Below, piece after piece: positions 1 through 7,314 of a DNA stretch of 10,214 nucleotides. The DNA comes from Deltaproteobacteria bacterium (lineage in GTDB: Bacteria; Desulfobacterota; DSM-4660; Desulfatiglandales; B25-G16): NCBI GenBank assembly GCA_019308645.1, contig JAFDHR010000048.1:1-10214 (forward strand), given 5' to 3'. The notes below the pieces were generated by a model, which was not told where the DNA came from, did not search any database, and saw only the letters and a program-made list of their open reading frames with translations. Every line of letters begins with the position of its first letter. Position 1 is the first letter of the stretch. Position numbers and translations under genes: made by a program.

Positions 1-128
1 CATACCTACCTATGCATCGGCATTTCTCATTAAAGCATGGATTTCTGAGGCCCTCTGTGCCACCATTCTATGGTTATCAGCCAAAAGTGGTTGCATTTTA
101 TCGAATATTCAGAATATCCTCTTTCCAG

Positions 129-158
129 TTGCATTTTGGCGACAATTGGTTTTAAAAT
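129..158 (+). promoter_or_regulatory. Possible sigma-70-type promoter for the nucleoside phosphorylase gene
   Basis: TTGCAT (129-134) and TAAAAT (153-158) are separated by 18 bp, ending 9 bp before the ATG at 168. The match is moderate and there is no clear Shine-Dalgarno site before that ATG. The gene may instead be read from further upstream, outside the window. Confidence 0.3.
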
Positions 159-167
159 TAAACACGT

Positions 168-932
168 ATGAAAAAACGAAACTCTTTGAACGATGCTAAT
201 GTATTAATTAAACCCACAAAGGAAAAAGAGGAGCCTCTTCTTGGTCCGGATGCTATTATGGTTGCGATTCCCTCAGATCTTCAATATATAGTTGATTTGA
301 GTCACGCAGAGAGGGCAACTTCAAGAAAAACTACGCCATTTAAACTCTTTATAATCAAAAAAGGTAAAGGCCTCCCTTGTGGATTGGCAGGGCCTCTCCT
401 TGGAGCACCCCAAGGGGCGATTGTCATGGAAAAACTCATAGCATTGGGTGCAAAAAGAATCTGGGTGGTAGGGTGGTGTGGTTCATTGCAGCCAAATATT
501 GCAATAGGTGACCTGATAATTCCTACTGTTGCGCTATCTGAAGAAGGTACCTCCGCTCATTATCCTGTGAATAAAAAGAAAAGGCAGACAAATCCTTTTC
601 TAAACAAGAGACTGGAAGATGCATTACAAAAGGCCAATCTTCCTTTTGAAAAAGGTCCGGTCTGGACAACAGACGCCCTCTATCGTGAAACCGCGGAAAA
701 GGTTACAGAATATGGGAAAAGGGGATATCTGGCCGTTGAAATGGAAATGTCCGCCCTTATAAATGTGGCCATTTATCGTTCTATAAAATTGGCAGGACTG
801 TTAATTGTATCGGATGAACTTTTTTCTCTTCAATGGCATCATGGATTTGGAGCTGGTAAGCTAAGAAAGGCAAGCAGAGAGGCTGGACGTCTGCTTCTCA
901 GTCTGTGTATGGATGAGAATATGAGTAGTTAG
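168..932 (+). CDS. Nucleoside phosphorylase family protein (PNP/UDP phosphorylase type)
   Basis: This 254-residue cytosolic protein resembles the PNP/UDP phosphorylase family, which splits nucleosides with phosphate into a free base and ribose-1-phosphate. Family marks are a glycine-rich GLAGPLLGAP stretch (72-81), a GWCGSL segment (102-107) followed by GD (114-115), the purine/ribose-binding-type EMEM (191-194) after a conserved Ala-Val, and VSDE (215-218). The length is normal for a one-domain phosphorylase. The start is the first ATG in frame and leaves about 25 residues ahead of the fold. It has no visible Shine-Dalgarno site, so the start is only moderately sure. The gene stands alone: a repeat-bearing gap follows and no partner gene is near. 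Whether it prefers uridine, purine nucleosides or methylthioadenosine cannot be read from the sequence. Confidence 0.85.
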   Translation: MKKRNSLNDANVLIKPTKEKEEPLLGPDAIMVAIPSDLQYIVDLSHAERATSRKTTPFKLFIIKKGKGLPCGLAGPLLGAPQGAIVMEKLIALGAKRIWVVGWCGSLQPNIAIGDLIIPTVALSEEGTSAHYPVNKKKRQTNPFLNKRLEDALQKANLPFEKGPVWTTDALYRETAEKVTEYGKRGYLAVEMEMSALINVAIYRSIKLAGLLIVSDELFSLQWHHGFGAGKLRKASREAGRLLLSLCMDENMSS

Positions 933-960
933 TGCTTGAACGAAAAGCCAGTTCAGGCAC

Positions 961-1016
961 GATTTTAGATTTTACCCGCCTGCCGTCCGTCGGGCAGGGA
1001 TTGCGGATTTTGGATT
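961..1016. repeat. Dispersed-type repeat with embedded GC-rich hairpin
   Basis: GATTTTAGATT (961-971) and GCGGATTTTGGATT (1003-1016) look like copies of one short motif. Between them lies a hairpin with CCTGCC (979-984) pairing perfectly with GGCAGG (993-998) around an 8-nt loop. There is no T-run directly after the stem, so it is a poor intrinsic terminator for the upstream gene. That the motif recurs elsewhere in the genome is inference. Confidence 0.45.
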
Positions 1017-1178
1017 AAAAAATAAAGTAATTTCAAAGCTTTGAAGATTTAAGGCCAAAACTTGAAAACTATATTTCGAGGGTTTCGTTCAGACACTACT
1101 TAGTCATTGGGAGACCCTAAACACAACAATCAAGAGACAAGTATCAATTGGCACTACAATGGGAATTAAAGAGATATG

Positions 1179-3371
<2,193 letters not shown>

Positions 3372-3373
3372 GT

Positions 3374-3652
3374 ATGGATAATATCAGGGCTCATCTCATC
3401 ATTGAAGGAAGGGTGCAGGGTGTCTGGTTCAGGGATTCAACAAGAAACGAGGCAGCCAGATTAAATCTTACCGGGTGGGTAAAAAATCGTTTCGATGGGA
3501 GTGTTGAACTCATTGCCGAAGGGTCAAGACAAGACGTGAAAAAATTAATAGAATGGTGTCATCATGGTCCTTCAGCTGCACGCGTAACAATGGTTCATGA
3601 AATCAAGGAAGATTATACTGGAAAGTTTGACTCCTTTAGAATAATGTTCTGA
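3374..3652 (+). CDS. acyP: Acylphosphatase
   Basis: This 92-residue protein has the usual length of acylphosphatases, small cytosolic enzymes that hydrolyse acyl phosphates such as 1,3-bisphosphoglycerate. The first signature, GRVQGVWFRDS (12-22), contains the phosphate-binding loop and the catalytic Arg20. The second, GWVKNRFDGSVE (34-45), contains the catalytic Asn38. Both catalytic residues are intact; Trp18 stands where many members have Gly or Tyr. The ATG begins 2 nt after the ligA stop and has no separate strong ribosome site, so translation is probably coupled to ligA in a two-gene operon. I see no functional tie between the two products. Confidence 0.93.
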   Translation: MDNIRAHLIIEGRVQGVWFRDSTRNEAARLNLTGWVKNRFDGSVELIAEGSRQDVKKLIEWCHHGPSAARVTMVHEIKEDYTGKFDSFRIMF

Positions 3653-3734
3653 TGTGCAGATTAATATAGACCTTATAATGAAAACTACATGGCATTCGGT
3701 TACAAAGAAGCTTGAAAGTATTGAACTAAAAATG

Positions 3735-3800
3735 TCAAATGATAAAAATTCTGAAATTTGTAATTTGAAATTGATTTGGTATTTGGATTTTGAAATTTGA
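3735..3800. repeat. A+T-rich repeat-like sequence
   Basis: A low-complexity stretch of TTTG, AAATT and GATTTGG units, with GAAATTTG occurring at 3753-3760 and 3792-3799. It looks like dispersed intergenic repeat material and abuts the nested palindrome downstream. It shows no coding signal. Confidence 0.4.
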
Positions 3801-3942
3801 TAGTCCCGTAAAAACTCTCAACAACATGTCATTTCGAGCGAAGCGAGAAATCTTACCAATGTAACATGCTGAAAACACAAGATTTCTCCTTGTAGTCGAA
3901 ATGACAGGTTCACCGAATATGACTTTTTACGAATTCATCAAA
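3796..3942. repeat. 147-bp nested palindromic element (MITE-like)
   Basis: Two inverted repeats share almost the same centre. The outer arms (3796-3818 and 3920-3942) match at 16 of 23 positions, including TTTGAT at the end and CGTAAAAA inside. The inner arms (3827-3854 and 3879-3906) are 28 nt each. In these the outer TGTCATTTCGA and inner GAGAAATCTT pair perfectly around a 7-nt unpaired block. The transcript would fold into a long hairpin. No reading frame or transposase lies inside, so this is a non-autonomous repeat or a structured intergenic element, not an IS. Confidence 0.7.
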
Positions 3943-3972
3943 TGTATCTACTAAAAATACTTCATTTTTCTC

Positions 3973-4000
3973 TTGACAAAAATTAATCTTAATTTATAAT
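3973..4000 (+). promoter_or_regulatory. Promoter P1 of the PerR-like gene
   Basis: Consensus TTGACA (3973-3978) and consensus TATAAT (3995-4000) are separated by 16 bp. The -10 hexamer lies inside the PerR-type box at 3994-4008, so a bound repressor would directly block RNA polymerase. This is the stronger of two similar promoters upstream of the gene. Confidence 0.85.
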
Positions 4001-4020
4001 CATTATAAAAATAGATTAAT
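3982..4020. promoter_or_regulatory. PerR/Fur-type operator: perfect 7-1-7 box within a 39-bp dyad
   Basis: TTATAATCATTATAA (3994-4008) is a perfect 7-1-7 inverted repeat and equals the known B. subtilis PerR box TTATAATnATTATAA. The symmetry continues outward about the same centre (4001): ATTAATCT (3982-3989) pairs perfectly with AGATTAAT (4013-4020), giving 16 of 19 symmetric pairs in all. The operator covers the -10 of P1 and lies 62 bp before the gene for a PerR-like protein, so autoregulation is the natural reading. Extra dyad arms may let more than one dimer bind. Confidence 0.85.
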
Positions 4021-4039
4021 AATATATTTATTTTCTTTC

Positions 4040-4067
4040 TTGACAAAAAATAATTCCAATTTATCTT
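4040..4067 (+). promoter_or_regulatory. Promoter P2 of the PerR-like gene, a diverged copy of P1
   Basis: TTGACA (4040-4045) with TATCTT (4062-4067) at 16-bp spacing lies exactly 67 bp downstream of P1. From the C before TTGACA through the -10, the two copies match at 23 of 29 positions, pointing to a local duplication. The full PerR box is not conserved in this copy. P2 would start transcription just before the GAGGGGAAG ribosome site. Confidence 0.65.
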
Positions 4068-4082
4068 ATCTGAGGGGAAGAT

Positions 4083-4517
4083 ATGAAGGATATAATCGAA
4101 AGGTTAAAAGACAAGGGAGTGCCATTGACTCCTCAAAGGATGGCTGTAGCAGAGTTTCTGAGTAGAAGTGAAGATCACCCAACAGTAGATGAGATTCACA
4201 GGGATATTCAGAAGAGATATCCAACCATGTCAGTGGCAACCGTATATTCCACGCTTAAACTGTTGAAAGAGCTTGGAGAGATACAGGAACTATCTATAAG
4301 GAAAAGGGGCAAGGCATGTTTTGATCCGAATCCGAATATTCACCACCATCTGCTCTGCCGCAAGTGTGGAAAGATAGTGAATATTGAGATTGATTACCCC
4401 AGTAATTGTCCAATTATGGCAAAAGAGGATATAAACGGATGTAAAGTTGAGGAGATGCAAGCATATCTTTATGGAATATGCTCGGAGTGTTTAAAAAAGG
4501 AGAGAGTGAAAGAATAA
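4083..4517 (+). CDS. perR: Fur-family peroxide-type regulator, PerR-like
   Basis: This 144-residue protein matches PerR/Fur in length and layout. A winged helix comes first (about 5-80), with LTPQRMAV and the recognition-helix motif MSVATVYSTL (49-58). The dimerisation domain follows, with a structural zinc site C92-x2-C95 and C133-x2-C136. Aligned to B. subtilis PerR, the regulatory-metal ligands His37, Asp85, His91 and His93 appear as His32, Asp81, His87 and His89. The fifth, Asp104, falls on Asn100; Glu102 or Asp104 of this protein might stand in. PerR proteins repress peroxide-defence genes and release DNA after metal-catalysed oxidation of a ligand His. The start is set by GAGGGGAAG just upstream of the ATG. 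Two promoters and a perfect PerR-type box precede it, implying autoregulation. A Fur or Zur role is less likely given that box. Confidence 0.88.
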   Translation: MKDIIERLKDKGVPLTPQRMAVAEFLSRSEDHPTVDEIHRDIQKRYPTMSVATVYSTLKLLKELGEIQELSIRKRGKACFDPNPNIHHHLLCRKCGKIVNIEIDYPSNCPIMAKEDINGCKVEEMQAYLYGICSECLKKERVKE

Positions 4518-4531
4518 TCATTTTTTGCTTA

Positions 4532-4608
4532 GCCACAAAGACACGAAGGCACGAAAAGAAGATTAATAAAAAAACCTGATAAACTTTGTGTCTTGGTGCC
4601 TTTGTGGC
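4532..4608. repeat. Inverted repeat of CCACAAAG/CTTTGTGG type
   Basis: Arms of 25 nt (4532-4556 and 4584-4608) match at 20 of 25 positions; the outer nine, GCCACAAAG, are perfect. The arms are made of short CACAAAG-like units. It fills the gap between the PerR-like gene and the nfu-like gene. It has no U-run after the stem, so it is not a typical terminator. I recognise this motif type as a common dispersed intergenic repeat in bacteria of several phyla. Confidence 0.65.
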
Positions 4609-4678
4609 AAAATAATAAATTGTAGTATTATAAGATAGTTTGCAAAGAAATTTACAACCAAAATAAGGAGGCAAGAAG

Positions 4679-4912
4679 ATGGAAGAGACAATGAAAGAAA
4701 AGGTAGAAACTACCTTAGAAAGAATAAGACCATCACTTCAAGCAGATGGTGGAGATGTAAAATTGATAGAGGTCGCTCCTGATGGGGTGGTGAAGGTAAA
4801 ACTAACAGGTGCCTGTGCAGGATGTGCGATGAGTCTGATGACCCTAAAGATGGGCATAGAGAGAGCCCTAAAACAGGAGGTGCCAGAGGTAAAAGAGGTC
4901 ATTGGCGTGTAA
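4679..4912 (+). CDS. NifU C-terminal domain (Nfu-like) Fe-S scaffold or carrier
   Basis: The 77 residues form a stand-alone NifU C-terminal domain. Family marks are the RPSLQADGGDVKL segment (17-29) and the cluster-binding CAGC (C46, C49) within TGACAGCAMS. Such proteins hold a 4Fe-4S cluster, usually between two monomers, and pass it to target enzymes. No N-terminal IscU-like or degenerate A-type domain is present. The start is well supported by AAGGAGG at 4665-4671, 7 nt before the ATG. The next gene, a ferredoxin-like Fe-S protein, begins 16 nt downstream, and a SufC/SufB pair lies about 1.6 kb further on the same strand, which fits a cluster-assembly locus. Upstream, 4627-4633 reads ATTATAA, one half of a PerR box, but the other half is absent. 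Confidence 0.93.
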   Translation: MEETMKEKVETTLERIRPSLQADGGDVKLIEVAPDGVVKVKLTGACAGCAMSLMTLKMGIERALKQEVPEVKEVIGV

Positions 4913-4928
4913 AAAGAAAAGGTAGATA

Positions 4929-5591
4929 ATGAAAAGAGAGATTATTAAGATTGATGAGGAAAAATGTGACGGCTGTGGAGTCTGTATCCCTGCTTGTGCC
5001 GAAGGTGCATTGCAAATTGTTGATGGCAAGGCACGACTGGTCAAGGAGAGTTACTGCGATGGCCTTGGGGCCTGCCTGAATGAATGCCCTCAAGGGGCAA
5101 TCACCCTGGAAGAGAGAGAAGCAGAGCCATTCTCCCTGCCATGCGATTGCCCCTCTACGACAGAGCAAAGCTGGGAGGCAAAGGGGAACAAGGAAACTAT
5201 TAAGGGTCCTTCTCTGCTTTCCCACTGGCCAGTGAAACTCACCTTAGTCTCCCCGGGTGCTCTTTACTTTAGAGGTGAAGAATTAGTAGTGGCTGCTGAC
5301 TGTGGCCCCTTTGCATATGGGGGCTTTCATCATGATTTTCTGGATGAAAGGGCTGTGGTTATTGGTTGCCCCAAGTTTGATGATCTTGAATTTTATCAGG
5401 AGAAATTGACCGAGATTCTGAGGAGTTCCGGGATAACGAAAATAATCGTGGCCCGAATGGAGGTCCCCTGCTGTTCCGGATGGTTGACTGTAGTTCAAAA
5501 TGCAGTCTCTTCTTCAGGTAAAGGAATAGCAATAGAGGAAAAAGTAATCGGTATTCAAGGAGAACTCATCTCTTCGGTAGGAGACAAATAG
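4929..5591 (+). CDS. 4Fe-4S ferredoxin-type protein with conserved Cys-containing C-terminal domain
   Basis: A 220-residue cytosolic protein. The first 60 residues are a bacterial ferredoxin-like fold: cluster I ligands C13-x2-C16-x2-C19-x3-C23, with Ala24 in place of the usual Pro, and a second motif C43-x5-C49-x3-C53-Pro. In the second motif Leu46 occupies the usual second Cys position, so it may hold a 3Fe-4S cluster, take a ligand from elsewhere, or hold none. The remaining 160 residues carry further conserved-looking cysteines: CDC (C72, C74), ADC (C125), GCPK (C147) and VPCC (C181, C182). I recognise this architecture from unnamed ferredoxin-like proteins of anaerobes whose function is not known to me. 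It lies 16 nt after the nfu-like gene and 1 nt before the HD-domain gene, so it sits in an operon and is a possible cluster recipient. Confidence 0.82.
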   Translation: MKREIIKIDEEKCDGCGVCIPACAEGALQIVDGKARLVKESYCDGLGACLNECPQGAITLEEREAEPFSLPCDCPSTTEQSWEAKGNKETIKGPSLLSHWPVKLTLVSPGALYFRGEELVVAADCGPFAYGGFHHDFLDERAVVIGCPKFDDLEFYQEKLTEILRSSGITKIIVARMEVPCCSGWLTVVQNAVSSSGKGIAIEEKVIGIQGELISSVGDK

Positions 5592-5592
5592 A

Positions 5593-6201
5593 ATGATAAG
5601 CAAATGTCCAGGCCAGGATACTCAATTCTGGAAGCCGAATGATGTATACAATGTTGAATGCCCCAAATGTGGAAATTCAGTGGAATTCTTTAAGGATGAT
5701 ATCCGCCGCCGCTGCCAAAAGTGCGGCCATATGTTTATCAATCCTAAACTTAACTTAGGATGTGCCAGGTGGTGTCAATTTGCAGATCAATGTGTAGGGG
5801 CAATGGGAAAGGAAGAATTTAAGGAAATTATTATATTAGCCATGAAGGAACATCTTGGCGGTGACACAGAAAGGATTGAAAACGCTTTGGAGGTTGGAAG
5901 GTTTGCCGAAGATATATTGGAAAAAGAAGAGGGAAATCCTAAGGTTGTGATAGCAGCTGCTATACTTTATGACATAGGTGTCCATGAAGTAGGTAAAAAG
6001 CCTGAAAGGGCTAAAAAATCAAATCAAGAAAAAGACAACCTTCCCATTGTTCGAGGTATCCTGGAGAGGTCGGGATCCAAAGATGAGGTCATAGAAGAGG
6101 TTTGTCAGATAATAGAAAGCCATCATCACCCTGAAAAAATAGATAATTTAAATGGCAAAATTGTCTATGATGCTGTCAGGCTGGGTGATTTCAGAGGCTA
6201 G
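5593..6201 (+). CDS. Zinc-ribbon/HD-domain protein, catalytic residues lost; probably a decaying gene
   Basis: The 202 residues comprise an N-terminal Cys-rich ribbon (C5, C23-x2-C26, C41-x2-C44, then C57, C61 and C67) and an HD-type phosphohydrolase domain (about 75-202). By my recollection of relatives, the metal-binding His, His-Asp and Asp of the HD fold fall at Asn97, Tyr126-Asp127 and Val195; only Asp127 and the HHHP segment (177-180) remain. The frame stops at a TAG (6199-6201) just after VRLGDF, where relatives continue for roughly 30 more residues. That missing tail is found downstream, disrupted (see the entry at 6202-6332). A ribosome site GTAGGAGA sits shortly before the ATG, and the start is 1 nt after the ferredoxin stop. 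It may still be translated, but hydrolase activity is doubtful. Confidence 0.75.
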   Translation: MISKCPGQDTQFWKPNDVYNVECPKCGNSVEFFKDDIRRRCQKCGHMFINPKLNLGCARWCQFADQCVGAMGKEEFKEIIILAMKEHLGGDTERIENALEVGRFAEDILEKEEGNPKVVIAAAILYDIGVHEVGKKPERAKKSNQEKDNLPIVRGILERSGSKDEVIEEVCQIIESHHHPEKIDNLNGKIVYDAVRLGDFRG

Positions 6202-6332
6202 AAAGGTATCGAGGACAAGGGAGAGTTAAAAAAGATAATGAAGCTCCCCGCAGGGTATTCTGGCGAAGGCGAATAAATGAAGGCTTTTTTACCACTCCTG
6301 GAAAAAAAATAGCAGAAGAGGTTTATTTATGA
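6202..6332 (+). pseudogene. Disrupted C-terminal remnant of the HD-domain gene
   Basis: Reading past the TAG at 6199 in the same frame gives KGIEDKGELKKIM, a plausible continuation of the HD protein. After a 39-bp insertion-like block the expected tail resumes, but one frame off. From 6276 that frame reads NEGFFTTPGKKIAEEVYL and ends at TGA 6330-6332, closely resembling the FxTxxGKxIAxE tail of such proteins. Removing the 39 bp and restoring one T in the T-run at 6285-6290 would give a continuous KKIMKAFFTTPGKKIAEE. The gene therefore carries a nonsense codon, a small insertion and a single-base frameshift. Confidence 0.7.
6237..6282. repeat. 39-bp insertion-like block flanked by 7-bp direct repeats
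   Basis: AATGAAG occurs at 6237-6243 and again at 6276-6282, a 39-bp period. The block between is GC-richer than its surroundings and contains CTCCCCGCAGGG and GGCGAAGGCGAA. It interrupts the C-terminal coding sequence of the HD gene and brings in a TAA in the original frame (6274-6276). The direct repeats look like a target-site duplication or a slippage footprint. Confidence 0.5.
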
Positions 6333-6381
6333 TTTTAGCATTACAAGAAATTAAACTTGATTGCTTAGGAATTTCCTTTTT

Positions 6382-6459
6382 GGACGCAGATTGTAAAGAT
6401 TGTAAATATAAAGAGCTAATAGAATAATTATCTGCGGATATCAGCGAAAATCTGCGTCC
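6382..6459. repeat. Inverted repeat with GGACGCAGATT ends
   Basis: GGACGCAGATT (6382-6392) is the exact reverse complement of AATCTGCGTCC (6449-6459). Inside the right arm, ATCTGCGGATATCAGCG resembles further units of the same motif. It lies in the gap between the HD remnant and sufC, apparently dispersed intergenic repeat material. The gap has no strong promoter that I can see. Confidence 0.65.
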
Positions 6460-6515
6460 TAATTTAAGCTATAGAGAGATGAGATGGCCGAAAGATTAAA
6501 TAAGGGAGAAACAAA

Positions 6516-7313
6516 ATGCTAAAAATCGAAGATCTGAGAGTAGAGGTGGAAGGGAGAGAAATTATACACCATATAGATTTGGAAATAAATCAAGGGGAAA
6601 CCCATGTCCTTTTCGGACCAAATGGCTCTGGAAAGACCACCTTACTTATGGCCACTATGGGATTTCCTGATTATCAAATCACCGGGGGCAAGATACTGTT
6701 CAAAGGGGAAGATATTACTCATATGCCTTTGAATGAAAGAGCCGCTCTGGGTATTGGACTTTCCTTTCAGAGGCCTCCAACCATCAAAGGCGTTAAGATG
6801 AGGCAGATTTTAGAGATCTGTGGGAAGGGACACAAAAACGTTGAATCTATGGCCCATAGCCTGGATTTTGATGAATTCCTGGATCGAGACTTAAATGAAG
6901 GTTTTTCCGGTGGAGAGATCAAAAGATCCGAACTTTTACAGCTTATGGCCCAGGATCCAACCTTTTTATTGCTGGATGAACCGGAATCCGGGGTCGATCT
7001 GGAAAATATTGCCTTAATAGGAAAGGCAATAGAAAAAATGCTTGAAAGAGGGATAGAATTTGGGAAAGGAAAATCTCATAAAGAACTAAAAAGAGAAAGA
7101 AAGAAGGCCGGTCTAATTATTACCCATACTGGATATATCCTCGACTATTTGGATGCGGATGTCGGGCATGTGATTATAGCAGGAGAGAAATGCTGCGACG
7201 GTAATCCCCGTGAAATGTTAAAAATCATCAAGGAACAAGGATACCATGAATGCGTTAGGTGTTGCGGTCTTAATGAAAGTGTGTTGAGCAAACACAAAAT
7301 AGGGAGTGAATAA
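6516..7313 (+). CDS. sufC: SufC-type ABC ATPase of Fe-S cluster assembly
   Basis: A 265-residue soluble ABC ATPase. Visible motifs are Walker A GPNGSGKTT (34-42), Q-loop Gln85, the SufC-style signature FSGGE (130-134), Walker B with catalytic Glu155 (FLLLDE, 150-155), D-loop SGVD (158-161) and H-loop His204. SufC hydrolyses ATP to drive conformational change of its SufB/D partner during cluster assembly; it has no membrane partner. Compared with E. coli SufC (248 residues), it has a charged insertion (about 178-198) between the D-loop and H-loop. It also has five cysteines near the C-terminus (C226, C227, C246, C249, C250). AAGGGAG at 6502-6508 sets the start. The sufB/D gene starts one base after its stop, so the two are surely co-transcribed. 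A metabolite-exporter ATPase is excluded by the FSGGE motif and the neighbour. Confidence 0.95.
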   Translation: MLKIEDLRVEVEGREIIHHIDLEINQGETHVLFGPNGSGKTTLLMATMGFPDYQITGGKILFKGEDITHMPLNERAALGIGLSFQRPPTIKGVKMRQILEICGKGHKNVESMAHSLDFDEFLDRDLNEGFSGGEIKRSELLQLMAQDPTFLLLDEPESGVDLENIALIGKAIEKMLERGIEFGKGKSHKELKRERKKAGLIITHTGYILDYLDADVGHVIIAGEKCCDGNPREMLKIIKEQGYHECVRCCGLNESVLSKHKIGSE

Positions 7314-7314
7314 G

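Noticed and set aside
10..96. 28-codon minus-strand frame beginning MQPLLADNHRM, with protein-like composition
   Set aside because: It is short, near the window edge, lacks a clear ribosome site and ends in a TAG after 28 residues. It could be a gene remnant, but nothing identifies it. A homology search with flanking sequence would decide.
979..998. GC-rich hairpin after the nucleoside phosphorylase gene as a terminator
   Set aside because: The stem is only 6 bp with an 8-nt loop and is not followed by a T-run.
4592..4607. TGG-N10-GC pattern resembling a sigma-54 promoter before nfu
   Set aside because: It lies within the arm of a dispersed-type inverted repeat and the -12 element reads TGGC rather than TTGC.
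4619..4633. Possible PerR box before the nfu-like gene
   Set aside because: Only the right half (ATTATAA) matches; the left half matches at 2 of 7 positions.
4414..4674. 86-codon minus-strand frame across the end of the PerR-like gene and the repeat
   Set aside because: It overlaps a well-supported gene and an inverted repeat, and its product has no recognisable motif.
4899..5225. 108-codon minus-strand frame opposite the ferredoxin-like gene
   Set aside because: It is the antisense of a clear Fe-S protein gene with strong motifs; no ribosome site or family resemblance.
6329..6427. 32-codon ORF with a Cys-x2-Cys motif overlapping the end of the HD remnant
   Set aside because: The Cys-containing part (from about codon 18) is encoded by the left arm of the GGACGCAGATT inverted repeat, so it is probably fortuitous.
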